Positions 36,059 to 48,055 of a stretch of 64,000 bases of DNA are shown here, piece after piece. Position numbers and translations under genes: made by a program. How positions within the stretch are numbered: the first letter of the stretch is position 1; each line of letters opens with the position of its first letter. Origin of the DNA: Phoronis australis (lineage: Eukaryota; Phoronida; Phoronidae). Location: positions 1-64,000 of the forward strand of contig NMRA01000348.1 in assembly GCA_002633005.1 (NCBI GenBank). The letters are read 5' to 3'. Under the pieces are notes generated by a model that was not told the DNA's origin, ran no database searches, and saw only the letters and a list, made by a program, of their open reading frames with translations.

Positions 36059-36599
36059 AATGGACCAGAAGACTCGCGACCAAACCACAGCGCCCGCCAG
36101 AACGGCCCTTATAAGCGTCAAACAATTTTTCGGAAAACGAGTTGATCGTTTTTTTTTTAAATAAACACATATGTATATCAAAAAACACAAAAAAATCAGA
36201 AAACCCAACTGGGAATCGAACCACAGGTCTCTATATTGCCGGTCTAGTGGTTCCTGATTTTTCCCGTTTGAATTATTTTACTGCAGCCCAACCTCAGCGT
36301 CTATATATTTACAGTATATGCACACTGTCTGTTTGATGCGCCAGACAGTTATGTAATGCACCATCCAAATTCAAGTTACAAGCTTATGGAGTGTAATTGC
36401 ATGACCAGGCATGGCAGATGATGTAAAAACGCTGCACGTCGATTCACCTGAATATAAAGGTTACGGTACCACATTACACGAGTTAGTGTTTTGATGGTAG
36501 ATAATAGCATCAAGTTTATCTACTGGCTTTCATCTTTGACGTTCTGTCGTACAATTTTCTCAATAACACGTTATCAAAATATTGTAATGAAAAAAAAAA
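36059..36599 (+). mobile_element. 541-bp poly-A-ended retroposon, copy 1
   Basis: Exact boundaries come from comparing insertion sites. The same unit, TGGACCAGAAGACTCGC to AATG(A)n, occurs at 40874-41411 with unrelated flanks, and here it interrupts the 34637/36601 duplicate. It ends in a poly-A tail cut by a single N at 36600. On the minus strand a B-box-like GGTTCGATTCCC (36211-36222) is present, so the element may include an antisense tRNA-derived part. Its 3' ~150 bases also occur at 3300-3412. Confidence 0.85.
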
Positions 36600-36600
36600 N
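36600..36600. other. Single-N assembly join
   Basis: One undetermined base joins a poly-A tail to the exact start of the second copy of a near-identical repeat. This is the signature of a scaffolding join of unknown true length, or of a tandem duplication created by assembly. Confidence 0.8.
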
Positions 36601-37942
36601 AGTCAATGGTATAGAAGGTGAAGTTCATGATCAAACAGCATGCTCGTTGAACTCAATTTGGCATCACAAATCCATAAGTTTGACATATAACCTTTGCTGT
36701 GCAATTTAGTCACTGACTGTTCCTAGTTGACTTAATAGTCAACATGGAAATACACTGTGTAATGTTCTATATTACAACCCAACAAAAAGTGAAGCTGTTG
36801 TGGAGCATGCTACTCAACAGCCTATGCAGACATGACTTGGACGTTCCCACAATTTTAGGCTGGATTTTTTGACGTGGATTATTTTATCAATCAGACCACT
36901 CATTCAGCACAATTCTCTCACTTATGACCACAACATTTTGATTTTGTAAGCTCATTTTGTGAATTCACAAAGCATGGCTAACCATCGATCCAAAACGCAT
37001 GGCTCCTGGTGTTGCATCCTGCTTTGTTACCTTTAAACACTCCTCACACACTCTTTCCTGAGTCATGCACATGATTCTTAGTCACGTGAGATTTTGAACT
37101 GATTGTTGGTTGCAAAAGCTGTGTTTGATTTGTGTGAACAGGGATCAGCTTACAATTAGGTGTGTGAGTGGTGTTTACGAGTGTTTGGCAATTGTTGTTC
37201 TGATAGCCTGCCAATGGACTAGATAACATATACTATCTTATTGAGTTTTACATTTGCAGGTGTACAAATGCAGGCAGCTGGTACCCAAACAGCAGGAGAG
37301 TCATACAGCACAATGGGATGGGATCTGAAGTCAGCATAAAGTCTGAAAAAATGACTGAAAGCGTAAAGATGTTTTTGACTGATGCGTTCAACGAAGGCAT
37401 GAAAACTGGTCAAAAAAGCGATCCTGTAAGGTGTTCTCAACAAACGAGAACTGCAGGACACAATCATAGAACAGCTGTTTGAATATCTTGAGCAGTATCC
37501 ATGTAGATCGTAATCATCAGTGTTACTGTATTCTTGTTGTGCATCTTATGGTGTGTCTATTGCTATGAAGTAATGTTACTAGTTAGTTTGATTCCATGAT
37601 ATTTTCTGTGATTTTTTTCTCACGCCAAGAATGTTCCTTTAACTGTCATTTCCGGGTTATTTGTATACAGTAATATACAGTACAAGCAAAACGTATCCTG
37701 ATAAAATGACCTGGAATTCCTTGCCATGACAGCTGGGGCAAAAGTAGAATTCGTGGTCAAAGTGGTCTTCCTTTGTGACCGAAAATGAAGGGAAACAGGA
37801 AAGTTAGTATGGTGGCTGATTACTTTTGCCTTGTTCTGTATGACTGTTTGCAAGCATGCTTGTGTAGACCCATTATGCTGTCATCCCGGTCTTTTTGTCT
37901 GGCATCTGCTGCTTCATCTCCAAATCCTTAGTGAATGTGAAA
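36601..37942. repeat. ~1.35-kb duplicated block, right copy
   Basis: Pair of 34637-36058. It carries the second FLTDAFNEG-type exon remnant (37259-37420) with a better donor CCT|GTAAGG. It continues past 37942 into sequence related to the CTCF-motif element without interruption. Confidence 0.92.
37259..37420 (+). pseudogene. Coding-like exon remnant, copy 2 (FLTDAFNEG-type)
   Basis: Same exon as 35295-35456 with an acceptor-like TTTGCAG| and donor CCT|GTAAGG. It reads VQMQAAGTQTAGESYSTMGW, then after the same one-base frame change MTESVKMFLTDAFNEGM and TGQKSDP. It is closer to the FL-x-D-x-F consensus than copy 1 (Phe instead of Cys). Function unknown. Confidence 0.4.
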
Positions 37943-38900
37943 TTTTACAAATGAGATGACACAAGAAAATTTTGGGATATATTTAACTACCACTGGGCCC
38001 CTAGTGGCAACTTCACTTCTTCATGTTAGTCTCTTTATCGAGCAAGTTTCTTGACTGATTTTTCATCAAATTTCGCAAATAAGTTTCAGTTAAGGAGACG
38101 GCCACATTTTCCTACTTCCTGGCGTACCTATGTAATCTGTACAGAAATGTTGCCATTGAGATAAGCACGACGGACACTGATTGTTGATTGGACGATCTCC
38201 TATGGTGCCCTTTAATGGCAGTGCTGTAGGGGTAAAATTAAAGGTAAGTAGGCGCCCAAAGCCCACCGTATCACCTTGAGCACTAAACGTAACTTATGGT
38301 GCGTAGGCACTACGTTCAAATGCCAAAAGGTGGTTGGTTGCGCCTACCTGTGCCTACGCGCCACTACAGCACTGCTTAATGGCAATTTAGGTTTTCTTTA
38401 TGTATGCCTCTATATTTACCAAGTTTCTTGATGCATTTTCGTGCAATATAGTATATTTGTTTCTGTTGAGGAAACGAGAACAAACTGCTATTTTCGGCTG
38501 GATTTAAATTATTCTGTGCCACTAAAGATTATCATTTCTGGCTGCAGCCTCTCTGTCATTGAAATTGCTTGGAGGATAGTTCTTAAATTTTGCTCATGTG
38601 TTCCTATGGAGATGATCACGACTGACAGGTTTTCTGATGGGTGCAATCAATGAGGCGCCCGGAGTGGCAATTTGTTTGTTTATCTGCACCGCAATATTTA
38701 CAAAGTTGTGTTGATGAATCTGGGTGCAATATTATGTATGTGTTACATTATTGAGGAGAGTATGCCCGGCATAAATTTTAGAACGTCAGTGCTGTGGTGT
38801 CCTCGAGCGGTTCTGTATCAACCAAGTATTTTGATGTATGGAATTTAGCAAGAATGTGACAGCGATTGTCTTGTTTCAGACGAATATAATGTATGCTGCA
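37870..38900. repeat. Diverged relative of the CTCF-motif element
   Basis: It starts with GCTGTCATCCCGGTC and ATCTCCAAATCC like the left part of 24491-25610. It repeats the theme of AAGTTTCTTGA, TTTT-CAT-AAAT and CCTAGTGGCAA (38003) at about 200-300-base intervals (also 38201, 38650, 38895), with more divergence. No ends are defined. A truncated piece is at 35990-36058. Confidence 0.6.
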
Positions 38901-40547
38901 CCACCTAGAGGTTTTTTCATTTTATATATTACATATTATTAACATCCCTGGAAGCATAATGCCAGAGATGCAATCTTGGACACTTTCCGTTTTTCCTGTT
39001 TTTGTGTGATGCTGACAAAAATTGCAGTGTGATGTAGACTATGATTTCATTTTTACTTCTTTTGATCAAAGATCTCGATACCCAAAACTTAACGTTCACA
39101 ACCAGCTTTAACACCCACACTTGTATAATACACGTATGCACCATAATCAATTTACAGGTGGGAAACTAAAGCGTCCTATCCATAGCTCGATGTCAACCAA
39201 ATGCTGCGTTGTATAAATTTCCTGTGTAATAGATACTGCACTGATGTGTTTTTCTATGTGTTGCAAGTCAGAGTTTCCATGAGTATTAGATAATAAAACA
39301 CTTAAGTTCCCCGATACCTTAAGTAAAATAATTTGACATTTTCGTAGTCTGTCTGTATTTCAAATTCATAGCACCTCTGCAATTGCCTCTTTTGAAACTC
39401 TGTATCTGCTAGTGGTTTACATCTGATGCCCAGATTAACCAATGACATTGCTAGCCCTATGTAGTATTTTTATGTACATCTCGAATTCATATTATGTTAG
39501 GGATGTTCTATTATCACGGTTGGAATCTTCTGGTCCATTCTCATCTGAACCTACAATGCTTCGTCGAATCTACGTTGCAATCGTCATCACTGAAATGGAA
39601 GTCCCGGTAATAATTGTAAATACAACTGACTGAAACGTTGCTTCAAGAACTGTTCAGTGGAGGTTGGCGAAAACACTCCTATAGAAATAGCAATAGCCAT
39701 TATAAGTTTTCCGTGCATTGAACAGTTAGCCAAAAATGTAGGATTTCTCAAAGTTAAACGCTTGGGGGCGCCCTAAAATATTGACTTTGCACTGGGTAAT
39801 GAGTACACCTTGCTCAACAGAAGGTAAACTGGTACGCCATCTGATGAGCAGCAGAAAAATTACTACCCGGAAGATTTTCACCTTTAGAGGATCAGTGCTA
39901 CCCGTGGGTCTCCGGTACTTAAAAGGTATGGTTAGCAATAACCATTCAATCAAGTATGATTTTTGGCTTGTCTCGTGTTAATATACGTTCCTATTTTTCG
40001 GAAGTTAACGTTACTAGACGCCAAGCAGACATTACAGCCGGGACCGACCGTTTTGAGGCCGTAATTTCATCTTTAATTGTAAAGTTCTGAGCACTAGCCG
40101 CAAGAATTTTAATGTAATTCCGATTTCAAGCTTTGAAAAATCTTAACAATCTTGTTGACATCGTTTTTTGTTACTCATAAATGTTTAGAACTTTGTTGGT
40201 TTGTTAATGGGAGTGTGACAGTAATGGCGAACAGGACGACCGATTTCAGCGAAGTGGGTGGTTTCAATCAAAACATGCAGGACACACTGGTCGCTGTCCA
40301 CAAATATTCTAAAAGATATGTACTCTACAAAGGCTCAGCTTTTACATGTAGTATGTTGCAATTCTGAGGGTTTTTGCGCTGTAAAAGAAATAACGATCGA
40401 ATAAAGGATATTTCCACCAGTTACACAGCTTGACTCAGGTGGGTTGAATAAGTAACAAAAATAGCTAATTTGCGAATACGTTTCAACTATGAGTTTTACA
40501 TTTTCATGTAGACAGAAGTTGTGTTTATTCAGTATGTCATTGTTGGG
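38901..40547. other. Stretch without recognised gene
   Basis: Only short ORFs without domains (39442-39633, 39726-39953, 40152-40367). No repeat match within the window was noticed. Confidence 0.5.
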
Positions 40548-40775
40548 CTAACGTATGTCAAGACAACTGAAAAACGTCAACTGTATCAGGAAACAAATCA
40601 CCTGAAAACGTTTTCACGGACCCATACATGTAGCATACTGTACCCCTTGGTGAAAAGATAAACCGGACCAGATCGCCGAGGAACCAGATGTGCACTGTTG
40701 GAGTCGATATCTACACAAGTAAGCCGTCCTGGTTTGTCATGAGACCAAAAGTACACCTATGGTCATTATACGTAC
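40548..40775 (+). repeat. Dispersed repeat, second forward copy (pair with 3125-3300)
   Basis: Starts GGGCTAACGTATGTC and ends at AAGTACACCTATGGTCAT, so it is the full reverse complement of the start of 4085-4295. The longest version of this arm in the window. Confidence 0.75.
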
Positions 40776-40873
40776 AAAAATAGTAAATCTGCCGCGAGAC
40801 CAAAAATTACTGACTGAGGTAAAAAGTTTTACTAAGCACACTGCGGTATAAAGATATCACAAAACTAGTTCGC

Positions 40874-41411
40874 AGATGGACCAGAAGACTCGCAACCAAA
40901 CCACAGCGCCCGCCAGAACGGCCCTTATAAGCGCCAAACAATTCTTCGGAAAACGAGTTGATCGTTTTTTAAATAAACACATTATATGTATATCAAAAAA
41001 CACAGAAAAATCAGAAAACCCAACTGGGAATCGAACCACAGGTCTCTATATTGCCGGTCTAGTGGTTCCTGATTTTTCCCGTTTGATTTATTTTACTGCA
41101 GCCCAACCTCAGCGTCTATATATTTACAGTATATGCACACTGTCTGTTTCATGCGCCAGACAGTTATGTAATGCACCATCCAAATTCAAGTTACAATTTT
41201 ATGGAGTGTGATTGCATGACCAGGCATGGCAGATGATGTAAAAACGTTGCACGTTGATTCACCTGAATATAAAGGTTACGGTACCACATTACACGAGTTA
41301 GTGTTTTGATGGTAGATAATAGCATCAAGTTTATCTACTGGCTTTCATCTTTGACGTTCTGTCGTACAATTTTCTCAATAACACGTTATCAAAATATTGT
41401 AATGAAAAAAA
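40874..41411 (+). mobile_element. 541-bp poly-A-ended retroposon, copy 2
   Basis: About 97 percent identical to 36059-36599. Flanks are TTCGCAGA on the left and CAAATAGTATTG after the A-tract on the right. The minus-strand B-box GGTTCGATTCCC is at 41026-41037. The sequence before and after is unrelated to the other copy, confirming an independent insertion. Confidence 0.88.
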
Positions 41412-42400
41412 AAAACAAATAGTATTGCGCTCAACAATCGCAAGCCTGAGTAAGTTGTCGACCTGCAACTAGCAAATGCGTTTTCATATATTGAGTGGCA
41501 TCCCGTAAAAAACCCAAGTTGGCACGAAGTTGTCAAATTTTGATATTTAGAACCCAGCGAGAACAACGTCAGACAGATAAGAATTTGTCTGCAATTTGAT
41601 TCGAAATTTGCGGTGACGTCAAAACTTTCAAAATTAATATTTCCCCAATATGATACTTTTAGTTCACAGGTGTTCTCCTTAATTCGGAGATCAGTAAAAT
41701 TGTGCCACCGTCAGCACCAGAGCACGTTCAATTTAAAAGGACCTCGAGCTACGGTTCGGGCGTCTGTTGCTTCTTGAAAATGATAAAAATGAAGCGTGGC
41801 ATGTTTGATGGCAATTACGTCCCAATTTTTTTTAGATTCTTTTGAATGAAAGGTCCCACCCATCAGTGTTATACTCAGTTTTACCCGGATTTGGAAGTCC
41901 CAGCAATTTGAAAGCTCTTTTTTGTTCAGGTCAAAAATTTTACTGCAAACACAATGTCATGTACTCTTCAGACAAATGGAAGGTGGAAAAATCTGGTTGG
42001 TAATAACACGTTTTAGCTGGAAGAGCGCATGGAATCTTGTCTCCACTGGGGCGAAAATGACAAGACCATGAGCAAGTTCACAAGTCTGCAAGTTATTTAT
42101 TTTTATATGTTGTCCTGAACCATTGTGGTTGCAAGGGTTCTAGTTGAATCACTTTGTTACTTACAGTCGAGGAGAGCAGACAGTCCAACAGTGGTGTTCG
42201 CTATAATAGGGGTAACGAAAATAAAGTATGTAAGAAACGCCAAAGACGTTTATTTTGTAGTACATTGTTACACTCCAATCTCAGTTGTTTGTTTTCTTTT
42301 GACCTCAGTATTCGCATTGTTTATAAAACAATGCCCCAATTTTAGTCTTAGTTGGTTGCTATTTCAACACCGTAGTGTATTTGGAATTTGGTGATTGGTT
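41412..42400. other. Stretch without recognised gene
   Basis: No supported gene. The ORF at 42125-42394 has a hydrophobic segment but sits in an AT-rich 3' flank of the LINE at 42592-45000 and has no recognisable family. Confidence 0.5.
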
Positions 42401-42591
42401 AAATTTCTTTTTTTTCATAATTTTATTCTTCAATAATATACATTGATAATTTTTAAAGGGTGAAAGGGTGAACAAGGAAAAGGGGCAAGGACTTTCACTC
42501 ACACACTCGCACACTCATTCACACACTTTATCATTTAATGATAATACCACTAAACAATATATGAGTTAAGTATATTACAGATATTACAGAT

Positions 42592-45000
42592 TCATTGCAT
42601 GGCAGCACTGAGGCTCTCCCACATTTTAATATTAATATTGTCCGGTTCTTTTTGTTTTTGAAAATTAAATATTGAAATTTTAATATGTTTTGACATGAAT
42701 ATTTTAAGGGCAGACCAATCTGGATGCAAGTGCTGTTGGCTACGTAAATAAATAAAATATTGGGCGATAGTGACAACATAATTGATCAACAAGGAGAATT
42801 CAGAACCTAAATGGCAAAACATGCTTTCATTTTTGGTTATTCTGATTTCTTCCTTAAGGGAAGATGTCAAAATATCCTGAACATTACTCAACAGTCTTTG
42901 TACTACATCACAAAGGAAAAACATGTGTTCAGTACTCTGTACTAGATTGCAATAGGGACATTTATCTGAATTAACAATCTTCATCTTATATAACAAAGAG
43001 TTAGTATACACTCTGTTATGTAACAACATATACTTAAAAGATTTAATGCATGGTTCGAGGGGAAGTGTAAAAGGCAAGGAATAAATTTTTCGGATATCTT
43101 GTTTGGAGTAATGCTGCAACAATTTTTCATAATTGTCTGGTTTTTGCAATACTTTTGTATCAATATATTTTTTTTCTTTTGGAATTTTATTATAATCTAA
43201 GTAAATTTTATTGTTGCAGCCAACCAATCGCTGATGACCTTGATCAATTTTTCTAGATAAAACAATACACATTGAATTAAAACTCAGAATTTGAGAATTT
43301 ACCAATTTATATTTTGCCTTGAGCACCTCCCACGATAAAAGCTTATTTTCAGCATCAAGAAAGTCATTGATGAAACATAGCCAATTCTTAGCAAACTCTT
43401 TATAATATAGTGACTTATTATTAAGTGTTATCTCTCTGTTATGCCATATAATCTGATCACAAACAGGTACATCTTTGAAAGCAATATGATTCAACTGTTC
43501 ACTCACTGACAAAACCTCTCTATAAAAAACATCATTTACTGTTCTACATAGTTTGCTTACTTTAAAATTACATGACCACAACAGTTCACCACCATAATTC
43601 TTGAGGATATATTGTGGATAAAACTTCCAACTTCCACGTTCAGGAGACTGAAGTCTTTTAACCCAGTTGAGTAAAAGGCCTTCCTTTATAAGGGTCATGT
43701 TAGGAAATTTTAAACCACCATCTTCATGAGAAGCCATTGCAACGCTTTTCTTTATTTTAGGTGGTTTCCCTGCCCAAATAAAATCATTTAAAATTTTATC
43801 TATTCGTTTGCACAAATCCCTTGTCAATCCAAGGACAGATATAATGCGAATCAATTTGGGTAGCGCAAAAGCTTTAGTTATGACAATTCTTCCCTTAATT
43901 GTTAATTTTCTTGTTTTCCAAATATTTAGAACTTTCCTAAGTTTTGAAATTTTTTCTTCAAAATTTTGCTCATTTTTTTCTTTTTCATATTTACCGAAGT
44001 AAACGCCCAGACATTTANGAAAGGACCAATTTAAACTGTCATACGCTTTCTTAAAATCTAAGAATATAATTTGTCCATTGAGATTTTTATTTGTATAATA
44101 CGATATTATGTCCTGTATTAATCTAATATTTTGACCAATAAATCGTTTTGAAACAGCCGTTTGGTCTGGATGAATAAGCTTATGAATGTACTTATTTAGT
44201 CGATTGGCAATAACCTTTGTAAATAATTTGTAATCGCAATTTAATAACGAAATTGGTCGCCAATTTTCCAGATTTTTTAATTCCTCTGTATTTGTACTTT
44301 TGGGGATAAGTGTAATGACACTTTGCCTCTGGGAGGTTGAAAATTTTCCTGTTTTAAAACTATAATTTATACATTCCAAAAGGAACAGTTTAATAGCATC
44401 CCAAAATGTTTTATAAAATTCATATCCTAAACCGTCATTGCCTGGTGTTTTATTATTTTGGGATTGTTTTAAGGCTTCATAGAGTTCATCTTCTGTGATC
44501 TCTTGTTCTAATAATAAGGACTGGTCATCTGTCAGTACTTTATTACTAGGAAGAGTGAATATGTCAGGGAAATTAATATTTTCATAGTCTTTTTCAGAAT
44601 AAAGAGCCTCATAAAAAGCTCGTTGAATGTTTTGTATCTCTTTTGGATCTTGGATAACCCTGCCATTTGACTCCAGTTCTATAATATGTTTTTTACCATG
44701 GTTACGTTTTTCAAGATTTAAAAAATATTTAGAGTTTGTTTCACCTTCTTCCACCCACTGAGCTTTACTTCTAACAATACTACCTTTTATTACTTGAGTT
44801 TGTAAAATTTCTAGGTTTAATTTACATTTCTTTAATTCACACTGCAACGGGTGATTTCTCGATTCTTTTTCGACTTGTGTAGTTAATTTATTCATTTGAT
44901 CTATTAATAACTGTTCCTGTTGTCTATTTCTAGCACGTACGCGTTTTGAAATTTGTAAAGACTTCTGTCTAATTTTCATTTTTAAAATATCCCAAGACAA
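42592..45000 (-). mobile_element. L1/Tx1-like LINE ORF2 (RT and C-terminal domain) with palm deleted at an N
   Basis: A single 802-codon frame with no stop makes this a young element. It has a basic N-terminal linker (after a lost endonuclease), a WVEEGETNSKYFLNLEKR block (about residues 82-100), TPGNDGLGYEFYKTFW and NWRPISLLNCDYKLFTKV of the RT fingers, and motif A IIFLDFKKAYDSLNWSF just before residue 328. At that point a single N (44018) occurs and the frame resumes at CLGVYFGKYEK, which normally lies after the YADD active site. So motifs B and C, roughly 200 residues, are missing. The C-terminal part has a zinc-ribbon-like CPYCNLVQSTEHMFFLC. It ends at 42592. Very AT-rich codon use. Confidence 0.92.
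44018..44018. other. Single-N join inside LINE ORF
   Basis: The reading frame continues on both sides, but the RT palm is absent between them. This marks an unsized gap or a collapsed repeat in assembly rather than a one-base ambiguity. Confidence 0.8.
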
Positions 45001-45429
45001 AAATTGAATAGGAATTGAATGGTTTCCTGTATCTCGTTAATCCCCCTGTAGGCTTAATTATCTTTAAAACAATTTGCCAGGCACTTGTTTGGGATTTGCT
45101 GAAACCGTCCAGTTTTGGACAAAATGCCCTTAACATCAGTTTTGAGTTTTACCGATTTAAGATTACGCCATTATTTGTGTACTTTATTCGTACGTAGTTT
45201 TTGGTTAATCCCTTTCCGGTTGCTGGTCGACGAAATACGGACGTTCATGTGAGCCTAGTCGTCTTTTATTGGTACAGGCGTTATTTCAAACCAAGTCTGA
45301 GGAACTTTTTTGTTATGCAGATAACTTACTTGTAAACATGGTGGTATATGCTACCCAGCTTCGTCGTCAGCTAGTTCATCTTCATCGTGGGTTTCGACCT
45401 TGACCTAGAACCCTCTCCGATGGTAGGTC

Positions 45430-48055
45430 TCTGAAGGCTGATCAGACCTCCAGCCGACGCTGGGGTTGCCATTTGCTTTCACGTTGTAACCACAGCAACA
45501 CGCTTGCTTCCTCCGCTGCTCTCACAGTAGACTTGAACATATCAGCTCTCCCTCTTGATGAAATGCCCAGTAGCTTCGTCATTCGCCCCATGCTACCTGC
45601 AATAAACCCTCGACATCCAACTTGTATGGGAAGACTGATGCATTTCCAGCTATTTGCCGCACATTCCTACGTTGGCTCTACGTACTTGAGTAGTTTCCTC
45701 TCGTAAGCCTCCTGCACCCTAGTCTCCCGCCTCACAGTTAACTCGTTCAAAATCACTATCTTCTTGCTGTCTGCCCACAACACTATGTCTGGTCTAGACT
45801 GGGTTACTGCAATATGGCTCAGAAATGAACCCCTAGTTACCACATCCGTCACCATCTCCCAGTCGGCAGCCATGCCTAGAATGCCTGGATCACACTTCTT
45901 AGTGAATACCTCTCCTTTGTTGAACTGAAAATGTGCCTTGCCAGAGTTATTCGCTTTCCTACTCTCCAGATCTAAAACATGTGCAATACACTTGAGAATC
46001 TTGTCATGCCGCCAAGTGTACTTCCCTGAAGTGAGAGCTTCTCTACAGCTGGATAGAACGTGTTCTAACGTACACCTCTTACCACAGCCCCTGCAGCTGT
46101 CATCCTCAGTTTTGCCCCACGTTCGAAGCTTGACAGGTGTTGGGAGAGTGTCATATATGGAACCAAGTAAAAAACGAATCTGAACTGGTATGAAGACAAA
46201 AGATCTTTACCAGTTATCCATCTGCTGAACACTCCTTCCCATGATGTCCATGCATCCTGTTTCCTCAGTCCGACTGCTTCAGCATACCTTCTCTCATTCT
46301 CCTGGGATCTAACTTCGTCCAGAACCATTTTGCGCCTCTCTTTGCCTGTTGACGACTTCCACCTCTTCCCCTGAACCACTCCCAATCCCTGTCTTCCATG
46401 GCAGACGGTTCCCACGATGTCTTTATGCAGTAACCTGCTATCTACCTCCTCCACTGCTACAGCAGCCTACCACTTTCTTCCAGAGTCTACCGATAATTCA
46501 CTATCTCAGATCATCTCATCTCCCGATTTCCGCAGAGTCAGTAATTTTCTGCATTTTATCACCTTGAACTCCTCCACGGTCGATGTTACTGGCAGAGAAA
46601 CTGCACCTCATTTGATGTGTAAGCCGCGTCTTGCAAAGCTTGGTGGGACACCCAACCACTTTTTTAACCATCTGCTCACCATCCTTTCCATTTTCTCAGC
46701 AGTTGAAAATGAGAAATCGTACATTGTTAGTGGCCACATAACTTTATGGAAAAGTCCAAACTGGTAACACCTGACTTTAAATCTGCCCGGGAGACCGCTC
46801 TTCTCAGTCTTGATCAAATTGTCATTTAGCTCTTTGATGGCTGCCTTTATATGCTCCACATCTTTCAAAGCCCCGCTGTAGGCCTTCCCTAAGTATTTGA
46901 ATGGTTTTCTGCTCACAGATGGAATGACCTCTGATCCTATCTTGAACGTATCGTATGGGTTGATTTTTCCCTTCACAATCACAAGGCTACGAGACTTCTC
47001 CACCTTGAAACTTGTGTGCCCAATTAGCCAGCTCGCCCAGTGTCTTGGCCACCCACGCGGCACCTACCGCAAACCCTGTTGTAATCGTCAAATCATCCAC
47101 AAATGCTCTACAAGGTGACACCCTTTTACCCTGCAACTAAGGTCCTCTGCACTCTTTACTAGCCCGCTTGATGATAACATTCATAGCCATGATGAAAAGG
47201 ATGATCGATATGGTGTACCCTGTCATTATCCCTTTCTTGTAGTGAAGTTGTTGAATGTGAACCTCATATCAGTCCCATGGAAGTAACTTGTAATGAGATC
47301 TCGAAGTTCTCTAGTGATATGGTAGGTCTATATTGCCAATTCAATTAGTGCATAGGCATTTGCCATGTCCAACCATACCACTGCTAAATCTGTCTTGTTT
47401 CGCTTAGCATCTTTAATGAGCTCTGTTATGGCGCTAGCATGCTCCAGATACCCTGCATATCCAGGAACTCCACCCTTCTGTACCGATGCATCCACAAACT
47501 TGTTTCTCAGGAGATAACTCGCCATCCTGCTTGAAATGACTGCAAAAAGATCTTTCCCTCTACATCTAAAAGCGAAATGGGACGAAAATCCCCGATCCTG
47601 ATGGCTTCCTTCATCTTCGGGATATACACCCCCTCTCCCTTACCCCAAGTATCAGGCAAAGTCTTCTGTCTCTATATAACTCTCAGAAGCTTCCACAGAC
47701 GTTTCAACAGCCTTGGACATTTCTTATACACTTTATAAGGCAGACCCGACGGCCCTGCGGCTGACCCAGATCTTGACTTTCTATGACATTTTTCACCGCT
47801 GAGAACTTGATGTCCCCCATTTCCAAGGCTACACATGGTGTATCCTCAACATCCAGCCAACCAATGTCCGCCAATTCAACATTCCTGGCCCCGTCACAGT
47901 GCACGTCCTTCAGATGGTTTTCTAGATCCTCCTGTGTACACTTCAGACGCCCACTGGCTTCCTTCACTAGAATGTCCTTTACAAACTTGAAAAGGTTAGT
48001 ACGTATACGCTCGGCTCTCTTCTTCCTCAGATGTTCAGGTTTGCTTAATCTCAAA
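45430..48055 (-). mobile_element. RLE-type LINE (R4/Dong/HERO-like), decayed
   Basis: Minus-strand fragments lie in order. N-terminal RT region 48054-47704. RT motif A LAVVWLDMANAY at about 47390-47350. KGIMTGYTISIILFIMAMN at about 47225-47170. Active site FVDD at 47103-47092. Thumb 47063-46608 (KYLGKAYSGALKDVEHIKAA ... WLGVPPSFARRGL). Zinc knuckle CRGCGKRCTLEHVLSSC at about 46100-46045 followed by GKYTWRHDKIL. Restriction-like endonuclease RPDIVLWADSKK ... ELTV ... EAYERKLLKY at 45812-45675, then QVGCRGFIAGS. Stops and frameshifts show it is inactive. The endonuclease C-terminal to RT and the GKYTWRHDKIL signature set it apart from the neighbouring L1/Tx1-like element. R4/Dong/HERO assignment is by motif memory. 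Confidence 0.88.

Noticed and set aside
45473-46767. Plus-strand ORFs opposite the RLE-type LINE
   Set aside because: The minus strand has ordered RT, zinc-knuckle and endonuclease motifs; these are antisense shadows.
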